Positions 56,791 through 64,000 of a stretch of 64,000 nt of DNA are shown one piece after another (position 1 is the first letter of the stretch; each line of letters opens with the position of its first letter). This stretch comes from Streptomyces spiramyceticus. GTDB lineage: Bacteria > Actinomycetota > Actinomycetes > Streptomycetales > Streptomycetaceae. Made by a program: the position numbers and the translations under genes. Below the pieces are notes generated by a model. It had not been told where the DNA came from. It did not search any database and saw only the letters and a list, made by a program, of their open reading frames with translations. Location: the NCBI RefSeq assembly GCF_028807635.1, contig NZ_JARBAX010000001.1, positions 3,178,501 through 3,242,500 of the forward strand, written 5' to 3'.

Positions 56791-57513
56791 TCACTCGTTC
56801 TCGTCGCGTCGCTTCGCCGCCTCGGCCTCGGCTTCGGCCTGCTTGGCCTGCACCTCCGGGTCCAGCGTGTCCTGACCGCTGCCGTCGACCGAGGCCAGTG
56901 GCGCACGGTCGGACACCTCGGTCGCGGCCGGGGGCTCGACCAACCAGTCCGGGTTGGCCTGCTTGTCCCACCACTTCCAGGCCGCGAAGGCAGCGCCCGC
57001 CAGCACGCCGATTACCGCGAGACCCTTGGCCATCCGTCCGGCCCTGGCCCGCCGCTCGTGCTTCCTGACGAGCTTGCGGATCTCCTTCTGCGTGATCTGT
57101 CCCCGCAGAGCGGCCAGCACCGCCGCACTGCGCGCGGCGGCCTCCTCGCGTACGGGTCCTGCCGCCGCCACCGCGTGCTCCACCCGGGGCACCGTGTAGT
57201 CGGCGGCCTGCCGGGCAGCGTGCTTGGTGCGGACGGCGGCCTTGCGGGCTGCCAGGTCGACCTTCGGGGGCACATGTGCGCGGGCCTGTTCCATCCGCGG
57301 CACCACATGCGCCTTGTACTGGACACGGGCCTGTTGAGCTGCTTGATGCGAGGCATGGGACATCTTGGGCGCGAGCCGTGCGCGGGCGTCGTACGCGTAA
57401 CGCGTGGCCTGGTCCTTGGCCGTACCGGCGTAGGGCGCCACCACTTCCGCGGCGTGCAGCACGCTTCCCTTCGCCGATTCGGATGCGGCGCGCACGCTGT
57501 CGATGCGGGTCAC
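56791..57513 (-). CDS. DUF5324 coiled/helical protein with one membrane segment
   Basis: 240 aa. An Ala/Arg/Lys-rich helical N-terminal half (about 1-150) with repeated AAQQARVQYKAHVVPRMEQA-type heptads precedes one membrane helix (about 161-180, MAKGLAVIGVLAGAAFAAW) and an acidic C-terminus ending RRDENE. This matches DUF5324, common in Streptomyces. The GTG at 57513 follows AAGGAGGAGG. It is divergent from the cyclophilin gene across 310 bp. The function is unknown; the helical part could bind DNA or the membrane surface. Confidence 0.8.
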   Translation of the reverse strand: MTRIDSVRAASESAKGSVLHAAEVVAPYAGTAKDQATRYAYDARARLAPKMSHASHQAAQQARVQYKAHVVPRMEQARAHVPPKVDLAARKAAVRTKHAARQAADYTVPRVEHAVAAAGPVREEAAARSAAVLAALRGQITQKEIRKLVRKHERRARAGRMAKGLAVIGVLAGAAFAAWKWWDKQANPDWLVEPPAATEVSDRAPLASVDGSGQDTLDPEVQAKQAEAEAEAAKRRDENE

Positions 57514-57628
57514 TGAATCCTCCTCCTTGGTGGCGGTTCGGTATTTCGCCTTTCCACCCATTTCGAAATCATGCCCCCCGGCCGCCTTCGCGGCATGTGC
57601 GGGCGGGCATCCGGGTCATGAAAGGCGA

Positions 57629-57692
57629 CTCGGGGCAATCTCGGGCGTGCTGGGAGCAGGCCTCGGGGCAATGAAGCAGACCTCGGGGCAAT
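57629..57692. repeat. Three 11-bp direct repeats upstream of ppiA
   Basis: CTCGGGGCAAT at 57629-57639, 57662-57672 and 57682-57692, in the same direction, within the 310-bp DUF5324-ppiA gap. The spacing is 33 and 20 bp. The remaining gap sequence has no gene. Confidence 0.8.
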
Positions 57693-57823
57693 ACGGTGCA
57701 AGGGGAGCTTGCGGACGACAATGCCACGGTTCGGCGTCCCGCGCGCCGGTTCGGCGCTACTCGTCACAAACCGGTCCGTGGGAGGATCGCGGGACGCAAG
57801 TGAGCACCTAAGGAAGGCAGATC

Positions 57824-58351
57824 GTGGCCGAGCAGCTTTACGCCACCCTGAAGACCAACCACGGCGACATTCAGGTCCGGCTCCTGCCGAACCACGCGCC
57901 GAAGACGGTCAAGAACTTCGTCGAGCTTGCCACCGGCGAACGGGAGTGGACCAACCCGGCCACCGGCGAGAAGACCAGGGACAGGCTGTACGACGGCACC
58001 GTCTTCCACCGGGTGATCAGCGACTTCATGATCCAGGGCGGCGACCCGCTGGGCAACGGCACGGGCGGCCCGGGTTACCAGTTCCAGGACGAGTTTCACC
58101 CGGACCTCGCCTTCGACAAGCCGTACCTGCTGGCGATGGCCAACGCGGGCCCCGGCACCAACGGCTCGCAGTTCTTCATCACCGTCTCGCCGACGTCCTG
58201 GCTGACGCGCAAGCACACCATCTTCGGCGAGGTCACGGACCCGGCCAGCCAGAAGGTCGTGGACGCCATCATCAACGTTCCGACCAACCCGCGCACCGAC
58301 CGTCCGCTCGAAGACGTCGTCATCGAGTCGGTCGTCGTCGAGACCCACTGA
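57824..58351 (+). CDS. ppiA: Cyclophilin-type peptidyl-prolyl isomerase
   Basis: 175 aa. Cytoplasmic cis-trans prolyl isomerase of the bacterial cyclophilin family. The core is visible: the catalytic Arg in [22 protein letters not shown] (about 60-81), then [16 protein letters not shown] (about 104-119) and a HTIFGEV segment. The GTG at 57824 follows GGAAGG. Streptomyces cyclophilins of this type are cyclosporin-sensitive (family knowledge). It lies just before the rhomboid gene, 113 bp apart. Confidence 0.95.
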   Translation: MAEQLYATLKTNHGDIQVRLLPNHAPKTVKNFVELATGEREWTNPATGEKTRDRLYDGTVFHRVISDFMIQGGDPLGNGTGGPGYQFQDEFHPDLAFDKPYLLAMANAGPGTNGSQFFITVSPTSWLTRKHTIFGEVTDPASQKVVDAIINVPTNPRTDRPLEDVVIESVVVETH

Positions 58352-58464
58352 GTACGTCCGGTTCCCCCCGCACCCCGCTGCGGGAACAACCCGCCTCGCT
58401 CATCCGTACTGGATAGCGGGGCGGTGCGCTGAGATGTACCGCCAAGAGGCACCCAAGGGGACCG

Positions 58465-59358
58465 ATGGACCAGCCGCCAGGAAGCCCGGACCAGCCCGCC
58501 GTCGGCAACGGCCTGCCGAGCTGTTACCGGCACCCGGGCCGTGAGACGGGCATCCGCTGTACCCGCTGCGAGCGGCCGATCTGCACGGACTGCATGGTCA
58601 GTGCGTCGGTCGGCTTCCAGTGCCCGGACTGCGTCCGCACCGGATCCGGTACGGGCCACGCCCCGGCCGCGAGCCGGCCGCGCACCCTCGCGGGCGGCAC
58701 GATCGCGGCCGACCCGCGCCTGATCATCAAGATCCTGCTGGCCATCAATGTGGCGGTGTTCATCGCCGGGCGGGCGGCCGACCAGCTCGTCCGCGACCTG
58801 GACCTCATCGGCCTCGCCTACAACCCTGTGGACAACGAGATCGTGGGCGTCGCGGACGGTCAGTGGTACCGCCTGGTCACCGCGATGTTCCTGCACCAGG
58901 AGGTCTGGCACATCGGGTTCAACATGCTGGGCTTGTGGTGGCTCGGTGCCCCGCTGGAGGCGGCGCTGGGCCGCGCACGCTTCCTGGCGCTCTACGTGCT
59001 CTCCGGCCTGGCGGGCAGCGCGCTCACCTATCTCATCGCCGACGCGAACCAGCCCTCGCTCGGCGCGTCCGGCGCGATCTTCGGGCTCCTCGGCGCCACG
59101 GTCGTGCTGATGCGCCGGATGAATTACGACATGAAGCCGGTCCTGGTGCTTCTGGCGTTGAACCTGCTCTTCACCTTCACCATGAGCAACATCGCCTGGG
59201 AGGCGCACGTCGGCGGCCTGGTGGCCGGCACCGCCATCGCGGTCGGCATGGTGCACGCCCCGCGCGAGCGCCGGGCGCTGGTGCAGTACGGCACCTGTGG
59301 GCTCGTCCTGCTCGTAACCGTCGGCCTGGTGCTGGCGAGAACGGCCGCGCTCACTTGA
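58465..59358 (+). CDS. Rhomboid-family intramembrane protease with N-terminal zinc-finger
   Basis: 297 aa. The N-terminal 60 residues hold a B-box-like zinc cluster: C20, H23, C32, C35, C40, C43, C53, C56. The membrane part has six or seven helices. The catalytic serine is S202 in GASGAIFG and the histidine is H248 in AWEAHVGG. N153 (HIGFN) helps the oxyanion. It cleaves membrane proteins within or near the membrane. The GTG/ATG start at 58465 follows AAGGGGAC. It lies next to ppiA and before the DnaA cluster. Confidence 0.93.
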   Translation: MDQPPGSPDQPAVGNGLPSCYRHPGRETGIRCTRCERPICTDCMVSASVGFQCPDCVRTGSGTGHAPAASRPRTLAGGTIAADPRLIIKILLAINVAVFIAGRAADQLVRDLDLIGLAYNPVDNEIVGVADGQWYRLVTAMFLHQEVWHIGFNMLGLWWLGAPLEAALGRARFLALYVLSGLAGSALTYLIADANQPSLGASGAIFGLLGATVVLMRRMNYDMKPVLVLLALNLLFTFTMSNIAWEAHVGGLVAGTAIAVGMVHAPRERRALVQYGTCGLVLLVTVGLVLARTAALT

Positions 59359-59373
59359 GCGCGTAGGCGTTCG

Positions 59374-59573
59374 TTGTCCACAGCGAGTGGCAGATCTTCC
59401 GCATCCCGTGGGGAACAGCTGTGCCCCTTGCCGCTGACCAGGGTTTTCCCAGTCAGGACAAGGGGCGGGCCGTATGCCTCAAGAAGCGGCGGCAGTCACA
59501 CCGGCGTCAACACGCTGTGAGTTATCCACAGATCGTCTGACCTTTTCCCCAGTGTGGACAACGCTGTGGATAA
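59374..59573. promoter_or_regulatory. Second DnaA-box cluster, upstream of crgA
   Basis: Four strong boxes in the 315-bp rhomboid-crgA gap: TTGTCCACA (59374-59382, perfect), TTATCCACA (59522-59530), TGTGGACAA (59553-59561, perfect, minus) and TGTGGATAA (59565-59573, minus). These are better matches than most in oriC. The last two and the second sit within 52 bp in opposing directions. High-affinity DnaA clusters outside oriC are known in S. coelicolor (recalled names H69, H24, D78); this could be the counterpart of H69. The rest of the gap (59574-59608) is short. Confidence 0.85.
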
Positions 59574-59608
59574 CCCTGGGCAAGGCTTGCTTTTCCCACG
59601 TTCTTCAG

Positions 59609-59654
59609 GAGCACTGCCCTCAGGAGCGCTGCCCTCAGGGTCGCTGCCGCTCAG
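59609..59654. repeat. Three 15-bp imperfect tandem repeats downstream of crgA
   Basis: GAGCACTGCCCTCAG (59609-59623), GAGCGCTGCCCTCAG (59624-59638) and GGTCGCTGCCGCTCAG (59639-59654) follow one another between the DnaA cluster and the crgA stop. Confidence 0.8.
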
Positions 59655-59673
59655 GCGTGCTGCGTGTGCCGCG

Positions 59674-59931
59674 CTACTTCCACTGCGTGGAGACGCCGAA
59701 GCCGGCGGCGATGAAGCCGAAGCCGACCACGATGTTCCAGTTGCCGAAGCTGTCGATCGGCAGGTCGCCCTCGGTCACGTAGAAGACCACGATCCAGGCG
59801 AGCCCGATGAGGAAGAACGCCAACATCACCGGAGCCACCCAGCTGCGGTTCGTCAGCTTGATACTCGTTGCCTGCTTCGAGGCGGGCGGCGGCGTGAAGT
59901 CTGCCTTCTTGCGGATACGTGACTTCGGCAC
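59674..59931 (-). CDS. crgA: Cell-division inhibitor CrgA
   Basis: 85 aa. Two membrane helices (about 30-50 and 64-82) after a basic N-terminus ([12 protein letters not shown]). It controls Z-ring formation and septation in aerial hyphae and binds FtsZ-associated division proteins and PBPs in actinobacteria (family knowledge). The GTG start follows GAGAG. It is convergent with the rhomboid gene across the DnaA cluster and divergent from the DUF881 gene. Confidence 0.93.
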   Translation of the reverse strand: MPKSRIRKKADFTPPPASKQATSIKLTNRSWVAPVMLAFFLIGLAWIVVFYVTEGDLPIDSFGNWNIVVGFGFIAAGFGVSTQWK

Positions 59932-60067
59932 GAGGGACTCTCCTGTCGATGCGCTGCGTTACCGCGCAGGGATCTGTGGCTGGGCCTGGGGCGCAACGGG
60001 GAACACTGCCTCCCCCGGGCGTCCGTTAGCGTAGTGCTTCCGCGGCGTGGAAGGAGATAAGGGTACG

Positions 60068-60835
60068 TTGAGCAATTCTGCCGACTCCCCCACCGAGCCG
60101 GCCCGGCGCCCCGCCCTCCGGCCGGTCAGGCTCCTGACGGCTGCCGTTTTCGCGCTCGCAGGCCTCATCTTCGTCACCAGCTTCAATACTGCCAAGGGCA
60201 CCAACATTCGTACGGACGCCTCGCTGCTGAAGCTGTCCGACCTCATCAAGCAGCGCAGCCACAAGAACAAGGAACTGGGTGACTCCACGGCGTCCGTACG
60301 GGAGGACGTCGACGCACTCGCGCAGCGCGGCGACAGCAGCACCGAGGCCGAGGACGCCAGGCTCAGCGCGCTGGAGCAGTCCGCGGGCACCAAGAAGCTC
60401 TCCGGCGACGCCCTCACCGTCACGCTCGACGACGCCCCGCCGAACGCCACGGCGAACCCCGGCTACCCCGAGCCCCAGCCGAACGACCTGGTCATCCACC
60501 AGCAGGACCTCCAGGCCGTCGTCAACGCCCTCTGGCAGGGCGGCGCCAAGGGCATCAGGGTCATGGACCAGCGCCTGATCTCCACCAGCGCGGTGCGCTG
60601 CGTCGGCAACACCCTGATCCTCCAGGGCCGCGTCTACTCGCCGCCGTACAAGGTCACGGCCGTCGGCAACCGGGAGAAGCTCCAGCGCGCGCTCACCGCC
60701 TCCCCCGAGATCCAGAACTACCAGCTGTACGTCAAGGCGTACGGCCTCGGCTGGAAAGTCGACGAACACGAGGCGATGACTCTTCCCGGCTACTCGGGCA
60801 CAGTGAATCTCCACTACGCGAAGCCTGTTGAGTAG
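60068..60835 (+). CDS. DUF881 membrane protein
   Basis: 255 aa. One N-terminal membrane helix (about 21-40, LLTAAVFALAGLIFVTSF), then an extracytoplasmic domain with a coiled part (SLLKLSDLIKQRSHKNKELG) and the DUF881 core (LTVTLDDAPPNATANPG, NDLVIHQQDLQAVVNALWQG, GAKGIRVMDQRL). DUF881 proteins are found next to crgA, sortases and division genes in actinobacteria. The TTG at 60068 follows GAAGGAG (60050-60056); the GTG at 60047 would put that site inside the gene and is less likely. Confidence 0.85.
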   Translation: MSNSADSPTEPARRPALRPVRLLTAAVFALAGLIFVTSFNTAKGTNIRTDASLLKLSDLIKQRSHKNKELGDSTASVREDVDALAQRGDSSTEAEDARLSALEQSAGTKKLSGDALTVTLDDAPPNATANPGYPEPQPNDLVIHQQDLQAVVNALWQGGAKGIRVMDQRLISTSAVRCVGNTLILQGRVYSPPYKVTAVGNREKLQRALTASPEIQNYQLYVKAYGLGWKVDEHEAMTLPGYSGTVNLHYAKPVE

Positions 60836-60855
60836 CCCCTGGGGGAGGCCGGCCG

Positions 60856-61545
60856 GTGTCGGTGCGACTGATCGTCAGGACCTTCAGCGAACTCTGCATC
60901 ACCATCGGTGCCCTGATCGTCCTGTTCGTGCTGTATGTGATGTTCTGGACGGGGATCAAGGCCTACGACGCGAGTGACGGCCAGATCGAAGCCCTCCAGG
61001 ACAAGTGGGCGCAGAGCCCGGCGTCCGTGCGTACGACGCCTCCGAAGGGACCGCCGCCCGCCCCCGAGGCGTACGAGCCGGGCAAGCCCTTCGCCGTGAT
61101 GTACGTGCCGCGCCTCGGCAGGAGCTGGGACTGGCCGGTCCTTGAGGGTACGAAGACGGACACCCTCAAGAAGGGGCTCGGGCATTACGCGAGGACCACG
61201 CAGCTCGGGGAGACGGGAAACTTCTCCGTCGCCGGCCACCGGCGTACGTACGGAGACCCCTTCAAGGACTTCCCGAAGCTGCGGCCCGGTGACGCGGTGG
61301 TGCTGACGGACGGGACGACCTGGTTCACGTACCGCATCGCGAACAAGCCGTACCGGACGGTCCCGAGCGACACCGGTGTGATCGACGAAGTGCCCCGCAA
61401 GTCGGGTTTCAGAGGCTCCGGCCGCTATCTGACGCTCACCACCTGCGAGCCGGAGTGGGGCAGCAGCCACCGGCTGATTGTGTGGGCACACCTTGATGAG
61501 ACCCAGCCCGTGGAGGACGGCAAGCCGTCCGCATTGCGCAGCTGA
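60856..61545 (+). CDS. Class E sortase (first of three)
   Basis: 229 aa. One N-terminal membrane helix (about 11-35) and a sortase beta-barrel. The catalytic triad is H128 (VAGHRRTYG), C197 (LTLTTCEPE) and R206 (SSHRLIVW). Class E sortases of Streptomyces anchor LAXTG proteins such as long chaplins to peptidoglycan (family knowledge). The GTG at 60856 follows GGGGGAGG and lies 20 bp after DUF881. It lies in a tight run with the small membrane gene, the amidotransferase and further sortases. Confidence 0.92.
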   Translation: MSVRLIVRTFSELCITIGALIVLFVLYVMFWTGIKAYDASDGQIEALQDKWAQSPASVRTTPPKGPPPAPEAYEPGKPFAVMYVPRLGRSWDWPVLEGTKTDTLKKGLGHYARTTQLGETGNFSVAGHRRTYGDPFKDFPKLRPGDAVVLTDGTTWFTYRIANKPYRTVPSDTGVIDEVPRKSGFRGSGRYLTLTTCEPEWGSSHRLIVWAHLDETQPVEDGKPSALRS

Positions 61546-61604
61546 CCCACGTGCCCCTGCCGCTGCCCTTTACCCTGGGTCCCGGACCGAACGGAAGGGA
61601 CAGC

Positions 61605-61775
61605 ATGTACGGCTGGATCTGGCGGCATCTGCCGGGCAACGCATGGGTGCGGGCGGTCATCTCGCTCGTACTGATCCTCGCGGTTGTCTACGCACTGTTC
61701 CAGTACGTCTTCCCGTGGGCGGAGCCGCTGCTTCCGTTCAACGACGTGACGGTCGACGGGGGGTCGGACCAGTGA
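61605..61775 (+). CDS. Small single-pass membrane protein between the sortases
   Basis: 56 aa: MYGWIWRHLPGNAWVRAVIS, then a hydrophobic stretch LVLILAVVYALFQYVFPWAE. The ATG at 61605 follows GGAAGGGAC. The gene's stop overlaps the pabA start (GTGA), so it is coupled. As I recall this small gene is conserved in Streptomyces between the sortase and the amidotransferase. Function unknown. Confidence 0.8.
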   Translation: MYGWIWRHLPGNAWVRAVISLVLILAVVYALFQYVFPWAEPLLPFNDVTVDGGSDQ

Positions 61776-62410
61776 GCGCGCGCATCCTCGTCGTCGACAA
61801 CTACGACAGCTTCGTCTTCAACCTGGTCCAGTACCTGTACCAGCTCGGCGCCGAGTGCGAGGTGCTGCGCAACGACGAGGTGGAACTGAGCCACGCCCAG
61901 GACGGCTTCGACGGCGTACTCCTTTCGCCCGGTCCCGGCGCCCCCGAACAGGCGGGGGTGTGCGTCGACATGGTGCGGCACTGCGCCACGACAGGGGTGC
62001 CCGTTTTCGGCGTCTGCCTGGGCATGCAGTCGATGGCGGTGGCGTACGGGGGTGTGGTGGACCGGGCTCCCGAGCTGCTGCACGGCAAGACGTCTCCCGT
62101 GACGCACGAGGGCGTCGGCGTCTTCGCCGGGCTGCCCTCGCCCTTCACGGCGACGCGCTACCACTCGCTTGCAGCCGAACCGGACACGATCCCGGACGAG
62201 CTGGAGGTCACCGCACGGACGGCCGACGGGATCATCATGGGGCTGCGGCACCGTGACCTGCCGGTCGAGGGCGTGCAGTTCCACCCCGAGTCGGTGCTTA
62301 CGGAACACGGGCATCTGATGCTGGCCAACTGGCTTGCCCAGTGCGGCGATCCGGGAGCGGTGGAGCGATCGGCCGGGCTCGCGCCGGTGGTGGGCAAGGC
62401 CGCCGCGTGA
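61772..62410 (+). CDS. pabA: PabA/TrpG-type glutamine amidotransferase
   Basis: 212 aa. The class I amidotransferase gives ammonia to chorismate for p-aminobenzoate (folate) or anthranilate synthesis. The catalytic triad is C82 (GVCLGMQ), H171 and E173 (FHPESVL). The ILVVDNYDSFVFNL start is typical. The GTG at 61772 overlaps the previous stop. Its stop overlaps the next sortase (GTGA). Whether it serves pabB or trpE elsewhere cannot be told; in actinobacteria a pabA sits here beside crgA and the PASTA kinase cluster, which makes pabA more likely. Confidence 0.9.
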   Translation: MSARILVVDNYDSFVFNLVQYLYQLGAECEVLRNDEVELSHAQDGFDGVLLSPGPGAPEQAGVCVDMVRHCATTGVPVFGVCLGMQSMAVAYGGVVDRAPELLHGKTSPVTHEGVGVFAGLPSPFTATRYHSLAAEPDTIPDELEVTARTADGIIMGLRHRDLPVEGVQFHPESVLTEHGHLMLANWLAQCGDPGAVERSAGLAPVVGKAAA

Positions 62411-63744
62411 CGGCCCTCCGCCCCGAACACGACGCCGACCGCGTTGCCTCGTACGAGCAAGGTGCGTACGAGGCGGCGGGCGCGTTCGAGGCGGCGGTGG
62501 ACCAGCTCGCTGATCCGCTGAACGATCCGCTGCCGGGGCAGGAGGGCTCGCCGTGGTTCCGGTCGGCGACGGTGCGGGCGCAGAGCGAGGCGCCACAGGC
62601 GCAGCCGCAGCCACAGGAGCCCGTGCAGCAGCCTCAGGAGTGGTACGACCCCGAGGGCTACCAGCAGGAGTGGTACGGCCGACAGGCGCCCGTACAGGAG
62701 CCTCAGACGCCCGTACAGCAGCAGGTACAGCGGCCTGTGCAGCAGCGACCGGTACAGCGGCCTGTGCAGCAGCCGGTAGAGACGCCCGAGCCGACACCAG
62801 TACCCGCGTACGAGCCGGTCCCGGAGCCGGCGGCCCCTGTCTACGACGACGAGACCGTGGGCCTGCGTACCGCCGACACCCGGCGAATAGCCGAGCAGAA
62901 GGCCCCGCCGCCGCCCACAGGGGGCCGTGCGGAGCGCCGCAGGGCTGCCAAAGGCCGCGGCCCCAAGGAGCCGAAGGGCAAGCCGGACAGGCCGGATACC
63001 CAGGCCAAGGCGGACGAGGCGGCGGCGCCGCTCTCCCGCATGGAGGCCAGGCGTGCAGCTCGCGCCGCCAAGGACAGCCCCGCCGTCATCGCCAGTCGCG
63101 TCGTCGGCGAGCTCTTCATCTCGCTCGGCGTCCTGATGCTGCTGTTCGTGACGTACCAGCTGTGGTGGACGAATGTCCGTGCCGATCTGTTCGCGGGCAA
63201 GGAGACGGACAAGATCCAGGACGGCTGGGCGAAGGGCGAGCGCAAACCGGGTGCCTTCGAGCCGGGCCAGGGCTTCGCCATCCTGCACATCCCCAAGCTG
63301 GACGTCGTCGTCCCGATCGCCGAGGGCATCGACAAGCCCAAGGTCCTCGACAACGGCATGGTCGGCCACTACGCCGAGGGCAAGCTCAAGACGGCGATGC
63401 CTTCGGACAAGCAGGGCAACTTCGCGGTCGCGGGGCACCGCAACACGCACGGCGAGCCGTTCCGGTACATCAACAGGCTCGAGCCGGGCGACGCGATCAT
63501 CGTCGAGACGCAGGACAGGTACTACACGTACGAGATGGCGAGCATCCTTCCGCAGACCTCGCCGTCCAACGTCGGAGTGATCGGTCCTGTGCCGCCGGGT
63601 TCGGGTTTCACAAAGCCCGGCCGCTACATCACGCTGACGACCTGTACGCCGGAATTCACGAGTACGTACCGAATGATCGTGTGGGGCAAGATGGTCGACG
63701 AACGGCCGCGCAGCAAGGGCCTGCCCGACGCGCTTGTCGGCTGA
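62407..63744 (+). CDS. Class E sortase with long cytoplasmic tail (second)
   Basis: 445 aa. A Pro/Gln/Glu-rich tail with VQQPVQRPVQ repeats (about 70-125) and a basic segment (RAERRRAAKGRGPK, about 174-187) fill the first 225 residues. A membrane helix follows (about 231-254), then the barrel with H344 (VAGHRNTHG), C413 (LTTCTPE) and R422 (TYRMIVW). The long tail is unusual; most sortases have only a few cytoplasmic residues. The GTG at 62407 overlaps the pabA stop. Confidence 0.9.
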   Translation: MTALRPEHDADRVASYEQGAYEAAGAFEAAVDQLADPLNDPLPGQEGSPWFRSATVRAQSEAPQAQPQPQEPVQQPQEWYDPEGYQQEWYGRQAPVQEPQTPVQQQVQRPVQQRPVQRPVQQPVETPEPTPVPAYEPVPEPAAPVYDDETVGLRTADTRRIAEQKAPPPPTGGRAERRRAAKGRGPKEPKGKPDRPDTQAKADEAAAPLSRMEARRAARAAKDSPAVIASRVVGELFISLGVLMLLFVTYQLWWTNVRADLFAGKETDKIQDGWAKGERKPGAFEPGQGFAILHIPKLDVVVPIAEGIDKPKVLDNGMVGHYAEGKLKTAMPSDKQGNFAVAGHRNTHGEPFRYINRLEPGDAIIVETQDRYYTYEMASILPQTSPSNVGVIGPVPPGSGFTKPGRYITLTTCTPEFTSTYRMIVWGKMVDERPRSKGLPDALVG

Positions 63745-63789
63745 GACCGAGCCGGTCGGACGGAAGACATCAGGACGGGGACGAGTGCG

Positions 63790-64000
63790 GTGGCATCGAA
63801 GACCGAGCAGGAGCAGGACGAGCAGACCGGCACGCACGCGGCCGCTCCGGCGGCGGGGCGGCCTCGTGGACGTATCGCGGGCGCCGTCAGCGTTCTCGGC
63901 GAACTGCTGATCACGGCAGGCCTGATCCTCGGCCTTTTCGTCGTCTACTCGCTGTGGTGGACGAACGTGCTCGCCGACCGCGACGCCCACCAGCAGGGCA
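63790..64000 (+). CDS. Class E sortase, N-terminal part (third; runs off window)
   Basis: 70 codons from the GTG at 63790. An acidic, Gln/Thr-rich N-terminus (VASKTEQEQDEQTGTHAAAP), a basic patch (RPRGRIAG) and a membrane helix (LGELLITAGLILGLFVVYSL), followed by WWTNVLADRDA, which resembles WWTNVRADLF of the second sortase. The catalytic part lies outside the window, so the class is inferred from similarity. Confidence 0.8.
   Translation, partial: MASKTEQEQDEQTGTHAAAPAAGRPRGRIAGAVSVLGELLITAGLILGLFVVYSLWWTNVLADRDAHQQG

Overview
The window is about 64 kb of high-GC actinobacterial chromosome centred on the replication origin. Evidence for Streptomyces or a very close relative: an oriC between dnaA and dnaN packed with TTGTCCACA-type DnaA boxes, exact GTTTCACGTGAAAC parS sites, many GTG/TTG starts behind GGAGG-type ribosome binding sites, CrgA, FemX, class E sortases, a DLW-39 peptide, a SigR-type promoter on trxBA, and a DnaA with a very long domain II. 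The gene order is, as I recall it, the conserved Streptomyces core order from dnaB through dnaA to crgA and the sortases. Species cannot be named from this alone.

Left arm (1-35 kb), leading into the origin. A truncated serine hydrolase opens the window. dnaB follows, with DnaA boxes in its upstream gap, then a MATE exporter and the rpsF-ssb-rpsR-rplI operon. Next comes a wall-building stretch: FemX, an alanine-racemase-like protein, a GT87-type membrane protein, a bifunctional penicillin-binding protein, a PadR regulator with a clear operator, and inositol-phosphate synthase. After an MFS exporter and a small membrane protein come pcnA, a DUF6049-type secreted protein, murJ, a membrane pseudokinase, sigM with its anti-sigma gene, and trxB-trxA. 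A GNAT enzyme follows, then the conserved minus-strand run rpmH-rnpA-yidD-yidC-jag-rsmG-parA-parB. Eight exact parS sites lie in this arm, three of them inside genes.

Origin and right core (35-48 kb): dnaA, a 0.84-kb oriC, dnaN, gnd, recF, a DUF721 protein, gyrB, gyrA, a DUF3566 membrane protein and tRNA-Ile(GAT).

Accessory patch (48.2-57 kb), between and just past tRNA-Ile and tRNA-Ala(TGC). This is the least orderly part. It holds an IS-transposase scar, short tandem repeats, a His-rich secreted peptide, a frameshifted protein-isoaspartate-methyltransferase-like gene coupled to a 43-aa CxxC peptide, and DLW-39. It also has a frameshifted von Willebrand A protein beside a secreted paralogue of its C-terminal domain, a Ser/Thr kinase with an HTH partner, and a beheaded LuxR response regulator.

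Right end (57-64 kb): DUF5324, cyclophilin, a zinc-finger rhomboid, a second strong DnaA-box cluster, crgA, a DUF881 protein, and a coupled run of class E sortase, small membrane protein, PabA/TrpG amidotransferase, a second sortase and the start of a third. Overall the window combines replication initiation and segregation with cell-wall synthesis and surface-protein anchoring. I found no CRISPR array, intact transposon, prophage or biosynthetic cluster. The most unusual signals are the placement of parS and DnaA sites outside the origin, and the decayed envelope and methyltransferase genes between the two tRNAs.
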